From Vermamoeba vermiformis (lineage: Eukaryota > Tubulinea > Echinamoebida), in NCBI GenBank assembly GCA_045837725.1, contig JBEWZL010000282.1, forward strand, positions 62,001 through 126,000: 64,000 bases of DNA, read 5' to 3'. Position numbers and translations under genes: made by a program. Shown here piece by piece: positions 33,982 to 45,409 of the stretch (position 1 is its first letter; every line of letters begins with the position of its first letter). The notes under the pieces are model-generated. The model had not been told where the DNA came from. It did no database searches and saw only the letters and a list, made by a program, of their open reading frames with translations.

Positions 33982-36272
33982 ATGTCGGGATTGATAAATT
34001 TGCCAACGGAGCTGTTGGACTTGATCGTCAGCTGTGGATTGGACCTACTCGACTTGGGCGCGTTATTCTTGACGTCAAAAGAGTCCAAAATAAAATTCTC
34101 TGATGTAAGACTGCAGCAAATATTCATGGATAATACATCGTACGTACGAGCAAGCATAAAATAACGTTAATAAATTTTTAAAATTATTTTTTCGTTTAGT
34201 ATTCCTTAAGACCCAATAATTGCCTATACCAGACTTTTCAATATATTTTGTAACTGATTTAATTTTAAAAAATAGACTAAGGCTTAGGAGTCCTAAAACC
34301 GGCGCCAACCTCCGTACTAGTTTTGTAGATAGTGTAGCACGAGTACGGCCATTTGAAATGTAGGATAATGATAACATTGTTCGATAGAAATGCATTCATA
34401 GCAATGATCCAACGGGCATTGAAGTTTGCTTCGGAAAAAAGCGGATTTCGTCAGCGATCTCAAGTTTATTTACGACAACTTCGTCGTCTCTATTCTCGGG
34501 TCTTAATCGATTAGACTTTTCGAAGGAAATATTTGATAAAGACGCCGATTTGGTCTTATCCTACGTTATTCAAGTAAGTTTCTTAAAAATAGTTTAGCCG
34601 GATCTGATCTAACGTTCCTTGCAGTATTTTCTCGCTAATATTCCTGAAAGAGCGAATAGAGCCAAAGAAATTATCCCTCTAGTCACTCAATTAGCAGAAA
34701 GCTTTATTCAATTTCAAAAACCGACCTTTGAGAAACATTTGAACGAAGTGCTGGTACACAAAAAGACCTTGTTAGTCGTACTAGATTTCTTCAACAACGA
34801 ATTTGGTATTGTATTTGGCTGGTTGGGCATAGATTCATCTTATCAGATCGGACCGGTAAGTTCATCCTAGTAGACGTTACAACTCCACTCTTAATTTAGC
34901 TCATTTATTTATACTCGCAATCAATACACGTAACTATGACTAAGACATACTGTGCATTTAAGGGCGATATCGCCTTTTTTTCAGGTCATATGACCAGCGC
35001 ATTTTTCCAGTACAAAAATTTGACCTCGTTTGAAACTAGGCCGAAACTCCGCCTGCCAAAGCTATTTTGAGATGTTTCGATAAATACCCGAAATACTCCG
35101 GTAATATGAATCAGGCTTTGGTCGATGTTGGAATGAGCAACAAAAATTTGAAGAGTGGATCCAAGGTACTTTTGAACGCTAATTGTAACTGCTACAATGA
35201 AGTACTTATATGATATGTATACAGGTGACACTTCTCGAGTACACGTGTCTCACCGGATCAATTCGAATGTTCAATATTGCTTTACAACACGGAGCCGAGT
35301 TCGACAAGAGCAAGCCTTACCTTCCTTTGCTATTAGCCGCGAACAAATTAGAAACAATAGAATTCTTGGAACAATTGGTTAAAATGGGCGCTGGTGGGTA
35401 TCATAATATTATTATTGCTATCTGGATACTTAAATATAGTACTATTGTCAGATTTCAACGTACCAATTCCCTCGGCAATTTTCAACGAAGAAATTTATGC
35501 GGCTATTGGAGAATCAACTTCGATTCTAAATTACTTCGCTTGCAAGACAGATGATGATACTAATACGTAAGCTATTAAGATCTATAACTAGGACTAAGTT
35601 TACTTTTTAGCCCCGTGATCGAGTACATTCTTTCGAAGGGCGGAAAATTGCTGCCTCCCGAACTTGAAGCGAATTTAAAAGAAGAACCAAATAGTATTAG
35701 ATATCGTGTAGCTAAAGCTAGTCAAATCGAGAGTTATCATTCATTCAATAGAGCTGTGTAAGAGATCCGTTACAAAACAGAAATTTCAGGACAAACTTTC
35801 TAATTACTTTATATCGACAGTAAATTGGAAATAATGGAAGAAATGCTACAAAATAATAAGGCACTAGTATTTAGCGATGAAAAAGAGGTCATGGTAAAGC
35901 TGAAGATGGATCTGGTCGAAGGTCAAAAACGCTACAAATTCTCTCTTGGTCAGCCGAGCATCTTTAAAGGCTTCTGGCATATCGAAAATAATTTCTTGGT
36001 ATGTAAGGCTGATAGAAAGAAAAGTACCCGGTACATACCCACCAAAACGAGATCCACTCGAATTCTTCAACCTACTTATGCACAAATCGATCAAGTTTTT
36101 AAGTATAGACTCTTTCGGTAAGTCCTAGGAATCTGTATATCAATATATTGAGTGTATTAATAACATTCTACAAAGAACTTGGCTCGATCAGTTGGCGATC
36201 GTACCAGATTGCGACGACAACCTGTCCAAAGAGAAGCTATTCAACAAAATGGTATTATGCAAGCATAAATAA
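33982..36272 (+). CDS. F-box protein with ankyrin-like repeats
   Basis: Nine exons (33982-34139, 34402-34573, 34625-34855, 35040-35165, 35225-35393, 35452-35566, 35611-35757, 35821-36117, 36176-36272) give 503 aa in phase. The first residues MSGLINLPTELLDLIVSCGL form an F-box start. The central part has ankyrin-like helices, such as LEYTCLTGSIRMFNIALQHG followed by LLLAANKLETIEFLEQLVKM, and a later IEYILSKGGKLLPP. The C-terminal half is charged and unrecognised. Probably another SCF adaptor with a different substrate module. The LINE begins about 205 bp after its stop. Confidence 0.78.
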
Positions 36273-36477
36273 ATAAATGTTGTATTATAATATGCATTGT
36301 ATAAATAAAGAAGTTCAGAAACGGAGATACGGAGTGTAAAGAAGCGAGGTGCACTCCTTTCTACATTCGAACGGGCATTTATTGCTCACATAGAGCTACA
36401 ACGAATGACAATATTATTTACAATGCGTAACATATTTATACAAGCAGACACGTGACATGTGATTCTGCTCCGCCTCT

Positions 36478-36494
36478 TCATAGGAGCTTGTAAG
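36478..36494 (+). repeat. LINE target-site duplication, left copy
   Basis: TCATAGGAGCTTGTAAG, identical to 43763-43779. Confidence 0.92.
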
Positions 36495-36557
36495 GAAAAA
36501 AATGGGAGGACCACAACTGATTGGAACTACATGCACAAGCTCAAACTCAATGTAATC

Positions 36558-36588
36558 GTAAGTACTCTACTAACCCTTATTTTTGTAG
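36558..36588 (+). other. 31-nt intron-like sequence in the LINE 5' region
   Basis: Donor GTAAGTACT, branch-like CTACTAAC and acceptor TTTTTGTAG within 31 nt. It resembles the 32-35-nt introns deduced in the secreted genes at 1739-1770 and 3833-3867. It lies upstream of ORF1, in what should be the 5' UTR. Confidence 0.45.
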
Positions 36589-37010
36589 GTCTGATCTTTC
36601 TCGAATCTCAACCAATTATTAACGAAAATTTAAATCTAACGAACAAACACCTCAAAAAATCGAATGTTGAATTCCCAAAGCATATTTGCCCAGGGATAAT
36701 TGAATTTCAAACTCTCTCTGTGGAGATGAGATCGAAACCTGAAAATCAAATAAATCGAAATTATCAAAAATACACCTTACTCTATACTTCATTAAAGTAT
36801 AATTATAAAATTACGAATATTAAATCTATTTTTAGACAGACAGGCCAAAAAACCGCAACACGATCTACGCTACTTGATCAAAATTATCGGCAATGGAAGA
36901 TTCAGACGTCATATGTTTTAGATCTTTCGAGAATCTTCTCAGCCGACAAGTATAATTTAAGTAAGAAAGACTCTTTAAATTTTGTAAGTTCAACGACCTT
37001 TAACCACACT

Positions 37011-40000
37011 ATGAATAACAATAACAATCTCAAAGACTTCCTCGACGATGAAAACATGGGAGAAGCCCTGGCTAGCATGTTCCCGATCGATGTGATTGAT
37101 GACTCCATTGAGTCATCCTCGATTGAGGAGAAGTCTGATCGGGTGGAACCGATCAACCAAGAACACGCAGCGAAGAAGCGCAAGCTCGATCAGACCTCCT
37201 TCTTGATAACTGCAAAGGAGACTCGAGCTAACGCACCACCACCAAGAACGACGAAAGCTCCGGTATTTAAACCAAAGGCCAAAGAACCGAAGAACATCAA
37301 AGATCACGTCGAAGAGCAACGAAAACTGAACGACTTCCGAAACAAGCAACGCTCCTATGCTACCTCTTTCCACCGATTCTACGTGCCAACAGACAAGAAG
37401 ATCTACATTGACGTAGAAAAGCCCAATACCAACCAGATATTGAGAGAAGAACCCAACGATGCCGCTACACCCCCAAACCTGTATGATGGCTATTACTGGA
37501 TCGTAGTAGTGGGACTCGACGACAACTGGTCAAAGTCCCAACTCAAGCAAGTGTTTAAAACTACGCCGCAAGAAGTTGTTGCTGGAAGGATTGAGAAGCA
37601 AGGCAGAGACTGGTTCTTTCCCTTCCGTTCCCAAAAGAGTGCCCAACTAGCACGAGACAACGTCTTCGACAAACTGAAGGCAACGCCAATGAAACCTGCC
37701 CCTCTGGTTCGAGTACAACCTACCAAACCACAAGTTGTTAAAGAGGTGCTGATCCGCAAAGTCAAAACAAGAGATGCAGAAGGCGAACTCATCGAACAGA
37801 GCTGGGTTGGAAAACTCCCGATCAAGAGCATTACAATTCGACCGTCAAAAGCCCCAGGCAAAGAAGAGCTGAATAACATTTTCATCGAACTCGACGAACT
37901 CGAAGACCACAATGATATCTTCCTCTATGGTGGCCTCATCAGACTTAACCAGACTGACTACTCCATTGTTCCATGCTTCCCGCGCGAACGGATGCTCCAA
38001 GCATATCGAATTCCCAATGACCCCATGTGGTTGGATCACCAATGGGTGAAAGAGAGATTCGACCTCTTGCTTAATGGCATGTCAATCACAATTACCGAAG
38101 TTTTTGTACCAACGGAAGCAGATGGAAATGTTTCACAAAACGCCCTTGTTCTCTTCGAGACAGCAGAAGATGCACTAAAAGCTACCACACAGTTCTTCGC
38201 TTTCACTTGGGGACCAATGAAAGCCGAGGCGAATATCACGTTCCAATCGCCAATCTGGCAACGAAACAAGGTAAGCATAATTCTAAGCATAACTAATACA
38301 AATACTAACAATCCTATTATAGACCAGAAAGTAGCTCAGTACGAGCACAAATGCTACCAGAGTATAACACTGAAACTCTTTTTAACGAACGCAGACATCA
38401 TTTATATTTTATTACTATATACACACGTTAGACTACATTATATTAAAAACCAAATAAAGACACTACTTCTAGTTACATTATTGCTTCGTGCTTCGTCAAT
38501 TCCAATCCAGCTCGTTCAGTTCTTACATAGAATACCTACAGGCCAACGCAAACAAAGAGTAAGACACAACGCTAAGAAGCAACAATTAATAGATAACCGA
38601 GTGTCCCTTTACATTGATAATAAACTAGTATCAAGGCCAGCCCTATCCAAAATTAACAAAAAAAATGTAACCATATTAATAAAAAACGAACTAAAACTAA
38701 AACCAAACCAATACAGGGTAACCTTCAATAAGTACAATAAAAATATTTTTATTGCACTGAAACTTGTTGGTGGAAACAATCTTCTAAACAAGAAAATATT
38801 AGCCTACTTCGATAATGAATTTTATGAAGGAACAATTATACAAGCAAAAAAGAACTACAAATATACAATTAAATGGGACAATGGTGACGACAACTCTGAT
38901 ATCTACCTTCATCCGTATGACAACACTCATCAGCCACGTCATGATGCGTGGTTCCTTAAAGATGAAGAACCCATAACAATAGAAACTAATGAAATAAAGA
39001 TCGCATTCAAAAACATTAACGGTAAATTCAATGACATGATCTCAGACATCGAAAGTACAATGAGGGCAAACCGACTCGACTTTCTTTGTATCCAAGAACT
39101 GAAACTTAATTCTGAGCAGTACATTGAACCTATCCAAGGATACACAATGATTAAAAACCTAAAACCGCGCTCAATGATAGAGGACGAATATGTAGCACGT
39201 AAAACAGCCGAGATACAAAAACGGACAACTAACGACGATAAAAAGGAACACGACATCAAAATGATACTCAAAGACAAGGCAAAAGATAAAGGGGGAGTGG
39301 CTATCCTCCTCCGAAACTGCTGGGAACCATTTATTCAAGAAGTTATTAAAGACGATATCGAACACCGTTTCATTCATATAAGGCTTCGCATTAATAACAA
39401 TGACATATGGATAACAAACATATATGCACACAGCGACGGTACTATAACTGAAAAAGAAGCTCTTTTCGACAGAGTTTTAGAAATTAATAGCGGTAACCTG
39501 ATCTCGGAAAATTTGCGTATAATAGGGGGTGACTTCAATTGCATATACGAAAAAAGAGATCGAATCAGCTACAGTAAGAAGAACAAAACATTCGAGGCAG
39601 CTTTACAACCAAGCATAGCAAAAAAATTAGAAACCAACTACTTCATTGACGTATATCGCTCAATGAACCCTTTAAAGAAAGGTTTCACACACTATACTAA
39701 TAACATAAATAACCCATCAATCGATAATATATACCTCAACAAAGCCAGAATAGACTATGTATATATCAACGACGAAAAGATTGACCATGTTATTGATAGC
39801 AAAGTTGAAAAAAAGAATGACTATATAGAATCAGACCATAGACTACTAATAACATCAATTAAATCAATAAATGCGATCTCATTAACAAGTGCACCTACCC
39901 GGCAATTCATCAACACAAGAGAACTTAACCGCGACAAGGTACAACAAGCGGTCAAAGACATAAGTGAGAGTAACGCATCAATTCTGAATATTAGCCTGAA

Positions 40001-41975
40001 CGATAACATTAAGAGTATGAATAAGACTCTTAAAAACTGGGCTGCAAAGCTCAGAGCAAAATTCCAAAAAGAAAACAAGCGACGAGAACAAAAGAAAATC
40101 GATAAACGATTGCTCCCGATAAAGAAAGCACTACGGCATATTAATAATATTATTATGCTTCATAATAAAAATGAGAAGTCGCAAGGCTTGTTTACAAGTA
40201 AATTAAATAAGATCCTCAACAAGTTTGATTATGACAACATCAAAATTGAACTCGATTTCAATATATTAAATAATATCAGAAATCGCTTGACTAAGGAACG
40301 TAAAAAGATAATGTGCGTCATCAAGAAAGATGAAATTAATGAACGAATACGGAGAAGGCTACAGATCCGAGACCATAACTTCAGCCAGTACATTCGACTA
40401 ATTTTTGGAAAAGACATGGGTACGGAAATAAACTTCATAAAAGAGAATGATGAAATTCTTACCTCGAAAGAAGATATTAAGCGAGTAATCCAACAATACT
40501 GGGAAAAAATGTTAACCACGAAAACAGGCGCCAACAATGAACCAAAAGCATGGCTCCAAAAAGAAATTGCCATTGAGTATAGCCCAGACCTAATGAGAGA
40601 AATAACATTAGAAGAGTTAAAAGCAACTATTGAGCGAATGAACAACCATAAGTCACCAGGACCGGACAACATCCCGGTGGATCTAATCAAACTCTTCTCA
40701 GATAATGAATTAGGCCAATACGTAACCTTGATGAATAACTGCCTTAGAGATGGAGATATTCCCAATGAGTGGCGAAAAGGTACGATCCGGCTTATTCACA
40801 AAGACGGAAACAGGGGCGAGCCAGGTAACTATCGTCCAATCACTCTCCTGCAAACCACGTACAAAATATTCAGTACTATTATAAGAGATAGATTAACTGA
40901 CTATTGTGAAACAAACAAACTATTTTCTAATTATCAGACAGGATTTCGTAAAAATAAAAGTGCGCACGATAATATTACCATTCTAAAAGCAATAATCGAG
41001 GACAGTAAATTAGGGAAAGAACTGAATATCACCTACCTAGACTTTAAAAAGGCTTACGACAGTGTGGAACATTGGGCAATTCGAGAAGTGTTAGAATACT
41101 ACAAAGTTGATTTGCGATTAGTAAACTTAATCGAAAATATGTACAAAGACAACAAATTAAGAATTAACGTCAATAACGAATTAACGGACGAATTCAATTG
41201 CAATCGAGGGGTAAAACAAGGAGATGGCCTTTCGCCATTAATATTTTTAATCTTCATAAACCCCATCCTAACCTTAATTGAAGAGAAACACAAAGGATAT
41301 GCATTCTATAACAACGAAGAACTTACAATTCCTCTACTGGCCTTCGCAGACGATGTCGCGCTCATCTCTGATAACTTCGAACAAATCAAAGAGATGAATA
41401 AATTAATAGAGCAGTTCTCGTTAACATATGGTATCAAGATTAACCATAACAAGTCAGCGTTCACTAGCAACAACCTACATAACAATACAATTAATTACTA
41501 CGGAAAAAATATTAAATACAATAGACCGGACGAAAGCTATAAGTATCTAGGACTATTTGTTAACCTCAATAATGACGACAGCGAGTCGCAAGCCCATTAC
41601 GTGGCAAAGACTCGTCAAAGACTTAATATAATTAAACGTAAAAAACTCAATATTAATCTCAAAGTGGAACTTGTCAAAAAAGTCATTTATCCGTGCATTC
41701 AATACTTAATGCCAGTAATATTAATTGATAGTGTTAAAGCAAATGAACTAAATGAGGAAATAATGCACATAATAAAATATACAATACCGATCCGCCGCAA
41801 TTCAAATAACGAACAGTTCTACTTACCCCGAGAACTCGGTGGTCTTAACCTCCCACCAATAGCTGATTTAAACAAAAAAATACTATGCAAACACTTCTTT
41901 GAACGGGGCCTTAACGGAGACCAAAAAATACTTACGCAAGTTATTTATTTTAGTCTACTTAAATATATGGTTTAA
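37011..41975 (+). CDS. LINE ORF1 continuous with ORF2 (endonuclease-reverse transcriptase)
   Basis: One frame is open from upstream of the element to TAA at 41975; I start at the ATG 37011 (MNNNNNLKDFLDDENMGEAL), the first that begins hydrophilic ORF1-like sequence. ORF1 part (to about 38270): an acidic lead, a basic stretch (AAKKRKLDQ), then an RRM-like strand YYWIVVVGLDD and a second such unit. Near 38790-38930 a Tudor-like segment reads KKILAYFDNEFYEGTIIQAK and YTIKWDNGDDNSDIYLHP. Endonuclease, about 38990-39860: FKNINGKF, CIQELKL, GGDFNCI and the final ESDHRLL. Reverse transcriptase, about 40600-41500: SPGPDNIPVDLIK, NYRPITLL, QTGFRKNKS, DFKKAYDSVE, GVKQGDGLSPLIF and the catalytic AFADD. 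The stretch 38271-38600 translates as hydrophobic, non-domain sequence and may be intronic or intergenic. Confidence 0.88.
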   Translation: MNNNNNLKDFLDDENMGEALASMFPIDVIDDSIESSSIEEKSDRVEPINQEHAAKKRKLDQTSFLITAKETRANAPPPRTTKAPVFKPKAKEPKNIKDHVEEQRKLNDFRNKQRSYATSFHRFYVPTDKKIYIDVEKPNTNQILREEPNDAATPPNLYDGYYWIVVVGLDDNWSKSQLKQVFKTTPQEVVAGRIEKQGRDWFFPFRSQKSAQLARDNVFDKLKATPMKPAPLVRVQPTKPQVVKEVLIRKVKTRDAEGELIEQSWVGKLPIKSITIRPSKAPGKEELNNIFIELDELEDHNDIFLYGGLIRLNQTDYSIVPCFPRERMLQAYRIPNDPMWLDHQWVKERFDLLLNGMSITITEVFVPTEADGNVSQNALVLFETAEDALKATTQFFAFTWGPMKAEANITFQSPIWQRNKVSIILSITNTNTNNPIIDQKVAQYEHKCYQSITLKLFLTNADIIYILLLYTHVRLHYIKNQIKTLLLVTLLLRASSIPIQLVQFLHRIPTGQRKQRVRHNAKKQQLIDNRVSLYIDNKLVSRPALSKINKKNVTILIKNELKLKPNQYRVTFNKYNKNIFIALKLVGGNNLLNKKILAYFDNEFYEGTIIQAKKNYKYTIKWDNGDDNSDIYLHPYDNTHQPRHDAWFLKDEEPITIETNEIKIAFKNINGKFNDMISDIESTMRANRLDFLCIQELKLNSEQYIEPIQGYTMIKNLKPRSMIEDEYVARKTAEIQKRTTNDDKKEHDIKMILKDKAKDKGGVAILLRNCWEPFIQEVIKDDIEHRFIHIRLRINNNDIWITNIYAHSDGTITEKEALFDRVLEINSGNLISENLRIIGGDFNCIYEKRDRISYSKKNKTFEAALQPSIAKKLETNYFIDVYRSMNPLKKGFTHYTNNINNPSIDNIYLNKARIDYVYINDEKIDHVIDSKVEKKNDYIESDHRLLITSIKSINAISLTSAPTRQFINTRELNRDKVQQAVKDISESNASILNISLNDNIKSMNKTLKNWAAKLRAKFQKENKRREQKKIDKRLLPIKKALRHINNIIMLHNKNEKSQGLFTSKLNKILNKFDYDNIKIELDFNILNNIRNRLTKERKKIMCVIKKDEINERIRRRLQIRDHNFSQYIRLIFGKDMGTEINFIKENDEILTSKEDIKRVIQQYWEKMLTTKTGANNEPKAWLQKEIAIEYSPDLMREITLEELKATIERMNNHKSPGPDNIPVDLIKLFSDNELGQYVTLMNNCLRDGDIPNEWRKGTIRLIHKDGNRGEPGNYRPITLLQTTYKIFSTIIRDRLTDYCETNKLFSNYQTGFRKNKSAHDNITILKAIIEDSKLGKELNITYLDFKKAYDSVEHWAIREVLEYYKVDLRLVNLIENMYKDNKLRINVNNELTDEFNCNRGVKQGDGLSPLIFLIFINPILTLIEEKHKGYAFYNNEELTIPLLAFADDVALISDNFEQIKEMNKLIEQFSLTYGIKINHNKSAFTSNNLHNNTINYYGKNIKYNRPDESYKYLGLFVNLNNDDSESQAHYVAKTRQRLNIIKRKKLNINLKVELVKKVIYPCIQYLMPVILIDSVKANELNEEIMHIIKYTIPIRRNSNNEQFYLPRELGGLNLPPIADLNKKILCKHFFERGLNGDQKILTQVIYFSLLKYMV
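38271..38322 (+). other. 52-nt intron-like sequence at the end of LINE ORF1
   Basis: Donor AAG|GTAAGC, a perfect yeast-type branch site TACTAAC at 38303-38309 and acceptor CCTATTATAG. Its length is not a multiple of three. Retained, it keeps the frame open from ORF1 into ORF2. Removed, ORF1 reads three more codons and stops at TAG (38332-38334), giving a 423-aa ORF1 protein. Confidence 0.55.
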
Positions 41976-43638
41976 TAGTAAGTGGCCTAAAGGAAAAATT
42001 ATCGGAGAATCAATAGAGCATAAAATATTCAACATCGTAAGAGAAAATAATATAGAAATAAAAGATTCGGAGGACGATCCAACAGATCTCGCAAAGTACA
42101 TCCCTAATGTACCACTGGTCGATAAATTGAAACGCATCAATGTACAAAAAACAAGTAACTTAATCTCTAAAACATACGAACAATATGGTAACTGGCTAAT
42201 AGGAATTGTAGAAATTAATAGTCGGGCAAGAGACGAGACTGAGAGAATAACCCTTGATGAATACAATACTATCAAGAATATTTTATGCACTCGTAATACA
42301 ACTATATTCAAAGAACATATCCCAATAGAACGGAAAACAAAAAGAATAATGCTAGAAAACGGACCGATAAAAATTAACGATAGAGTCGCAATATGGACAG
42401 ACGGATCTTATGACAAAAAAACAAATAAGGCCGCCTTTGCTGTGTGGTATAATACAAATCGTTTTATACAGCAAAGAACGAATGACGACCAAAATATCTT
42501 CCAATCCGAATTGGAAGCTATTGAAAAAGCTCTTAAAACATCCCGCGAATTTAATAAGATAATTATATTCACGGACTCACTCAGCGCTATTAATCTAATT
42601 CAACAAATAACGAAAAATAAACTAACAAAAAAACACTTACACGGAAAATACCATCCGATCATTAATCGACTAGCGAAACAACTGAAGCGTCGAGACGTGA
42701 TCTTCGAACACATACCTAGTCATATAAATAAGAAGTTAGCAAAATTAGAGAACGAGAAAGAGCACAGTAAAAAACAGAAATTACTGTCACGATTGAAAGA
42801 GCTAGAAAATAAATACGGCGCAATACTTGCCCATATAATAAACGGAAATGAAACGGTAGATAAACTAGCGGTAGAAGCAAAAGACTTACCACTAAACCGC
42901 AAAAAGCCCAAAGGAATGAAAAGGTTCGTATTTGAAATTGAGGAGATAATAACAACGGCTCCGATCGATGTCCTAATAAAAAATAATCAGACTCAGCACC
43001 ACAAAGAAACTATTAAAAATAAGAAGTCCAAAAAGGACCGAGAAATACATCTAAACCAACAAAAACTAATAGACCATGAATCGTCGCGAGAGGTACTCTC
43101 ACAAAATGATTCTATGGTTAATTTCGTATGGAAACTAAGGAATAAACAACTCAATGGCAAAGCAGAAATGACCCGAAAGATCAGAAAAACAGGAGAGGAT
43201 CGAGATAACCTCCGTTTAAAAGAACTATACCAGGACACTATATGTATATTCTGTAATCACGATAAAGAAAATACGGAACATATTCTGAATTTTTGCCCTG
43301 AATGGGACATAGCCCGTTCCGAGATGCACGAAGAAATTAAAAATTATTTAGGCAATATTAAAGTTAACGATTGGACAGATAGAAAAATAAATGATAACGA
43401 AGAAAAAAAGATATGCTCTTTTGGATACTTTCCAAAGAGCGTACGAATAGAAATTAAAAAACAAATAAAAAATAAAAAATTAATCCACAAAAAATGCTCA
43501 GACCTCTTTTACATTCATATGAAACACCTCCGTATAATTTATCGAGAACGATGTAAAAGATATTTTGAGTACTTACGTGATAAATTCCATGATAATAAAG
43601 AGATCCTCCAGAGGAGCAGATCAAAGGACTATGGCTAA
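41976..43638 (+). CDS. LINE RNase H and zinc-knuckle domain, +1 frame relative to RT
   Basis: The frame is open from 41899 and takes over near 41960, where the RT frame reads LLKYMV and stops; the other frame reads NIWFNSKWPKGKIIGES. One base fewer in the preceding AAA would join them, so RT and RNase H are probably one polyprotein. RNase H signatures: AIWTDGSYDKKTNKAAFAVW (first Asp), FQSELEAIEKAL (Glu), IIFTDSLSAINLIQ (second Asp) and NETVDKLA (last acidic residue). A C-terminal knuckle reads CIFCNHDKENTEHILNFC. The end at TAG 43638 is followed by the 3' UTR. Cellular-type RNase H helps remove the RNA template. Confidence 0.85.
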
Positions 43639-43762
43639 AAACTGTGACGACTGAGGGAAAAGAGCGTTCGCACATGAATAATACCTCGGAAATGAGGTTG
43701 TCTCTTTTCGACTCTGACTTAACTAACAATTAAGTCAAAAGAAAAAAACTAAACTAAACTAA

Positions 43763-43779
43763 TCATAGGAGCTTGTAAG
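43763..43779 (+). repeat. LINE target-site duplication, right copy
   Basis: TCATAGGAGCTTGTAAG, identical to 36478-36494, directly after the (AAACT)n tail and 75 bp before the next start codon. Confidence 0.92.
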
Positions 43780-43854
43780 TTGCGGCGAAATTTTTATGCG
43801 ATTTTGCGTCCGTGGATAACACAAATAAGACAATATTATTGAGTAAATAACAAA

Positions 43855-45373
43855 ATGGATATCGATAGCCCAAGCGAAGGAGTTCCGCTGGAGATGTGGA
43901 ACGCCATCTTGCATTTTTTGGATTGTCAAACCTTAGCCGTGGCTCAGCGCGTTTGCAAAGATTTTTATCATTTGTCTGTACGAGAAGAACATTGGAAAAA
44001 AGAAGCGTTAGCCTTATTCTCATCGGTAATATTAATTTTTTCGATTTTTTTCGAATTGAATAAAATTCCGAATACTGATTTTCTGAAAATAGAATATCAC
44101 GCCTTATTTTACAGAAAAATACAGCTCTAACGCGAGTTGGCGAAAGTTAATTAAAGATATTAAACGTAAGTCGCTTACAAAAGCAGATCGTAGATGCAGC
44201 TTATTCAAAATTTTTACAGAACACGATATGTCCGGTTCCTGGGAGATATATATACGTCTAGACGATCATTTTGACGTATTTACTATTTTTGGTCGCTGGG
44301 AAATCACGAATAACTCGTCCCGCTTTTGCAGCAAAATTCTTCATGGATTTGGCAATGCCCCGTGGGGACCTTTCTCGACAATAGGCTGTAATATAGGCCC
44401 TCATTATTCTCTACTCCATACATATAACGAAGGAGCATATTATTCAAGTAAGCCACCAAAAGAAAAGGTCACGCGACGATCGGATCTGAAAGTAACATTT
44501 CCTTTTTAGGTTACATTGGTACCATTGATGAAGATGCTAAGACTAAGGCTAAAATACTATATGGACCTTATAAAACGAACTGGTAAGGGCTAGTAACTGA
44601 AAAAATATGTCGAAAAAGTTCTGACCGGATCTATTTCCTTATTAGGGAAGACTTAACTGGTTCATTTGTTGCTATAAATACTTCTACGACATTAGACCGC
44701 AAGCAAGTAATCGAAATTTTACGCGAGCGACTCCACAAAGTTAGTAGAACTCGAGATGAAAAATGTACGTCCAAAAATATTCATTACAAATTATTCTAAT
44801 GAACTTTGGTTATTATATAGATGACGAAATATTATCAAAATTAGCAGGAAAATTATTTGAAGTATCATTTACAGCTGATGAAGCCTGTTTGGTATGTCAC
44901 ATCCGAGATCAAATCCATAACTTTCATGAAATTTGCTTTACTTATTATTATTTTTATTATAGAAGGACGACAATATGCCTGAAAAGTTCAAATTTACCTT
45001 TAGATTGAACTACAGCACCAATAAGAAAGGTCTTAAAGGATTCATCGTGACAACGGATCGCGGATTCGTTCCAATGGCGCTAATCAAGTCGTCGTTAGTA
45101 TTAGGTACTATACTAGATAATATGATACAAGTATCGTTTGTTGTTTGGAAAGCACAACATTCTTATACTACAATAACGGCACTGTTCAATTTCGAATTGT
45201 CCGAAAAGCAAGTTGAAATGTCCGAGAACGGCGTTATTACCAAACAAAATATTTGCAATATTATGCTGGATGGTAGCTATGTTTGGAGCGATAATAATGA
45301 CCCGTTAAATTACGGCAAAGTTATCGGACATTCAATCGATGACAAAAGCTCAACAAACAATCGACGAAAATAA
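43855..45373 (+). CDS. F-box protein with unrecognised C-terminal domain
   Basis: Exons 43855-44025, about 44115-44447, 44510-44582, 44646-44764, 44821-44891 and 44963-45373, about 392 aa. The F-box reads GVPLEMWNAILHFLDCQTLA with AQRVCKDFYHLSVREEHWKK after it. The remaining ~330 residues begin NASWRKLIKDIKRKSLTKAD and SGSWEIYIRLDDHFDVFTIF and form a beta-rich region I do not recognise. The first splice (acceptor TTTTACAG before a run of five A) does not keep phase by one base, so either the A-run length or the junction is wrong; all later junctions fit. The LINE target duplication lies just upstream, so the insertion may have displaced its promoter. Confidence 0.75.
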
Positions 45374-45409
45374 ATAAAATTAATTGATTTTTCTCCAAAA
45401 AAGGGAAAT

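Larger units (their letters stand above)
36478..43779 (+). mobile_element. Full-length LINE (EN-RT-RNase H, I/Tad-like) with 17-bp target-site duplication
   Basis: The element proper is 36495-43762 (7,268 bp). It is flanked by identical 17-bp copies TCATAGGAGCTTGTAAG, at 36478-36494 and 43763-43779, as left by target-primed reverse transcription. Order of parts: 5' region with a 31-nt intron-like sequence, ORF1 with RRM-like strands, a 52-nt intron-like sequence, a Tudor-like segment, an APE-type endonuclease, reverse transcriptase, RNase H and a CCHC-like knuckle. It ends in a 3' tail of (AAACT)n type, not poly-A. A hairpin ACCTC...GAGGT lies just before the tail. EN plus RT plus RNase H is the make-up of the I, Tad1, LOA and related clades. 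Open frames and a perfect duplication argue for a recent insertion. It sits between two genes, on the plus strand. Confidence 0.93.

Noticed and set aside
36459-37010. Extended N-terminus of LINE ORF1
   Set aside because: The open frame crosses the target-site duplication and the element boundary, so it cannot be part of the element's protein; low-complexity hydrophobic sequence also argues against coding.
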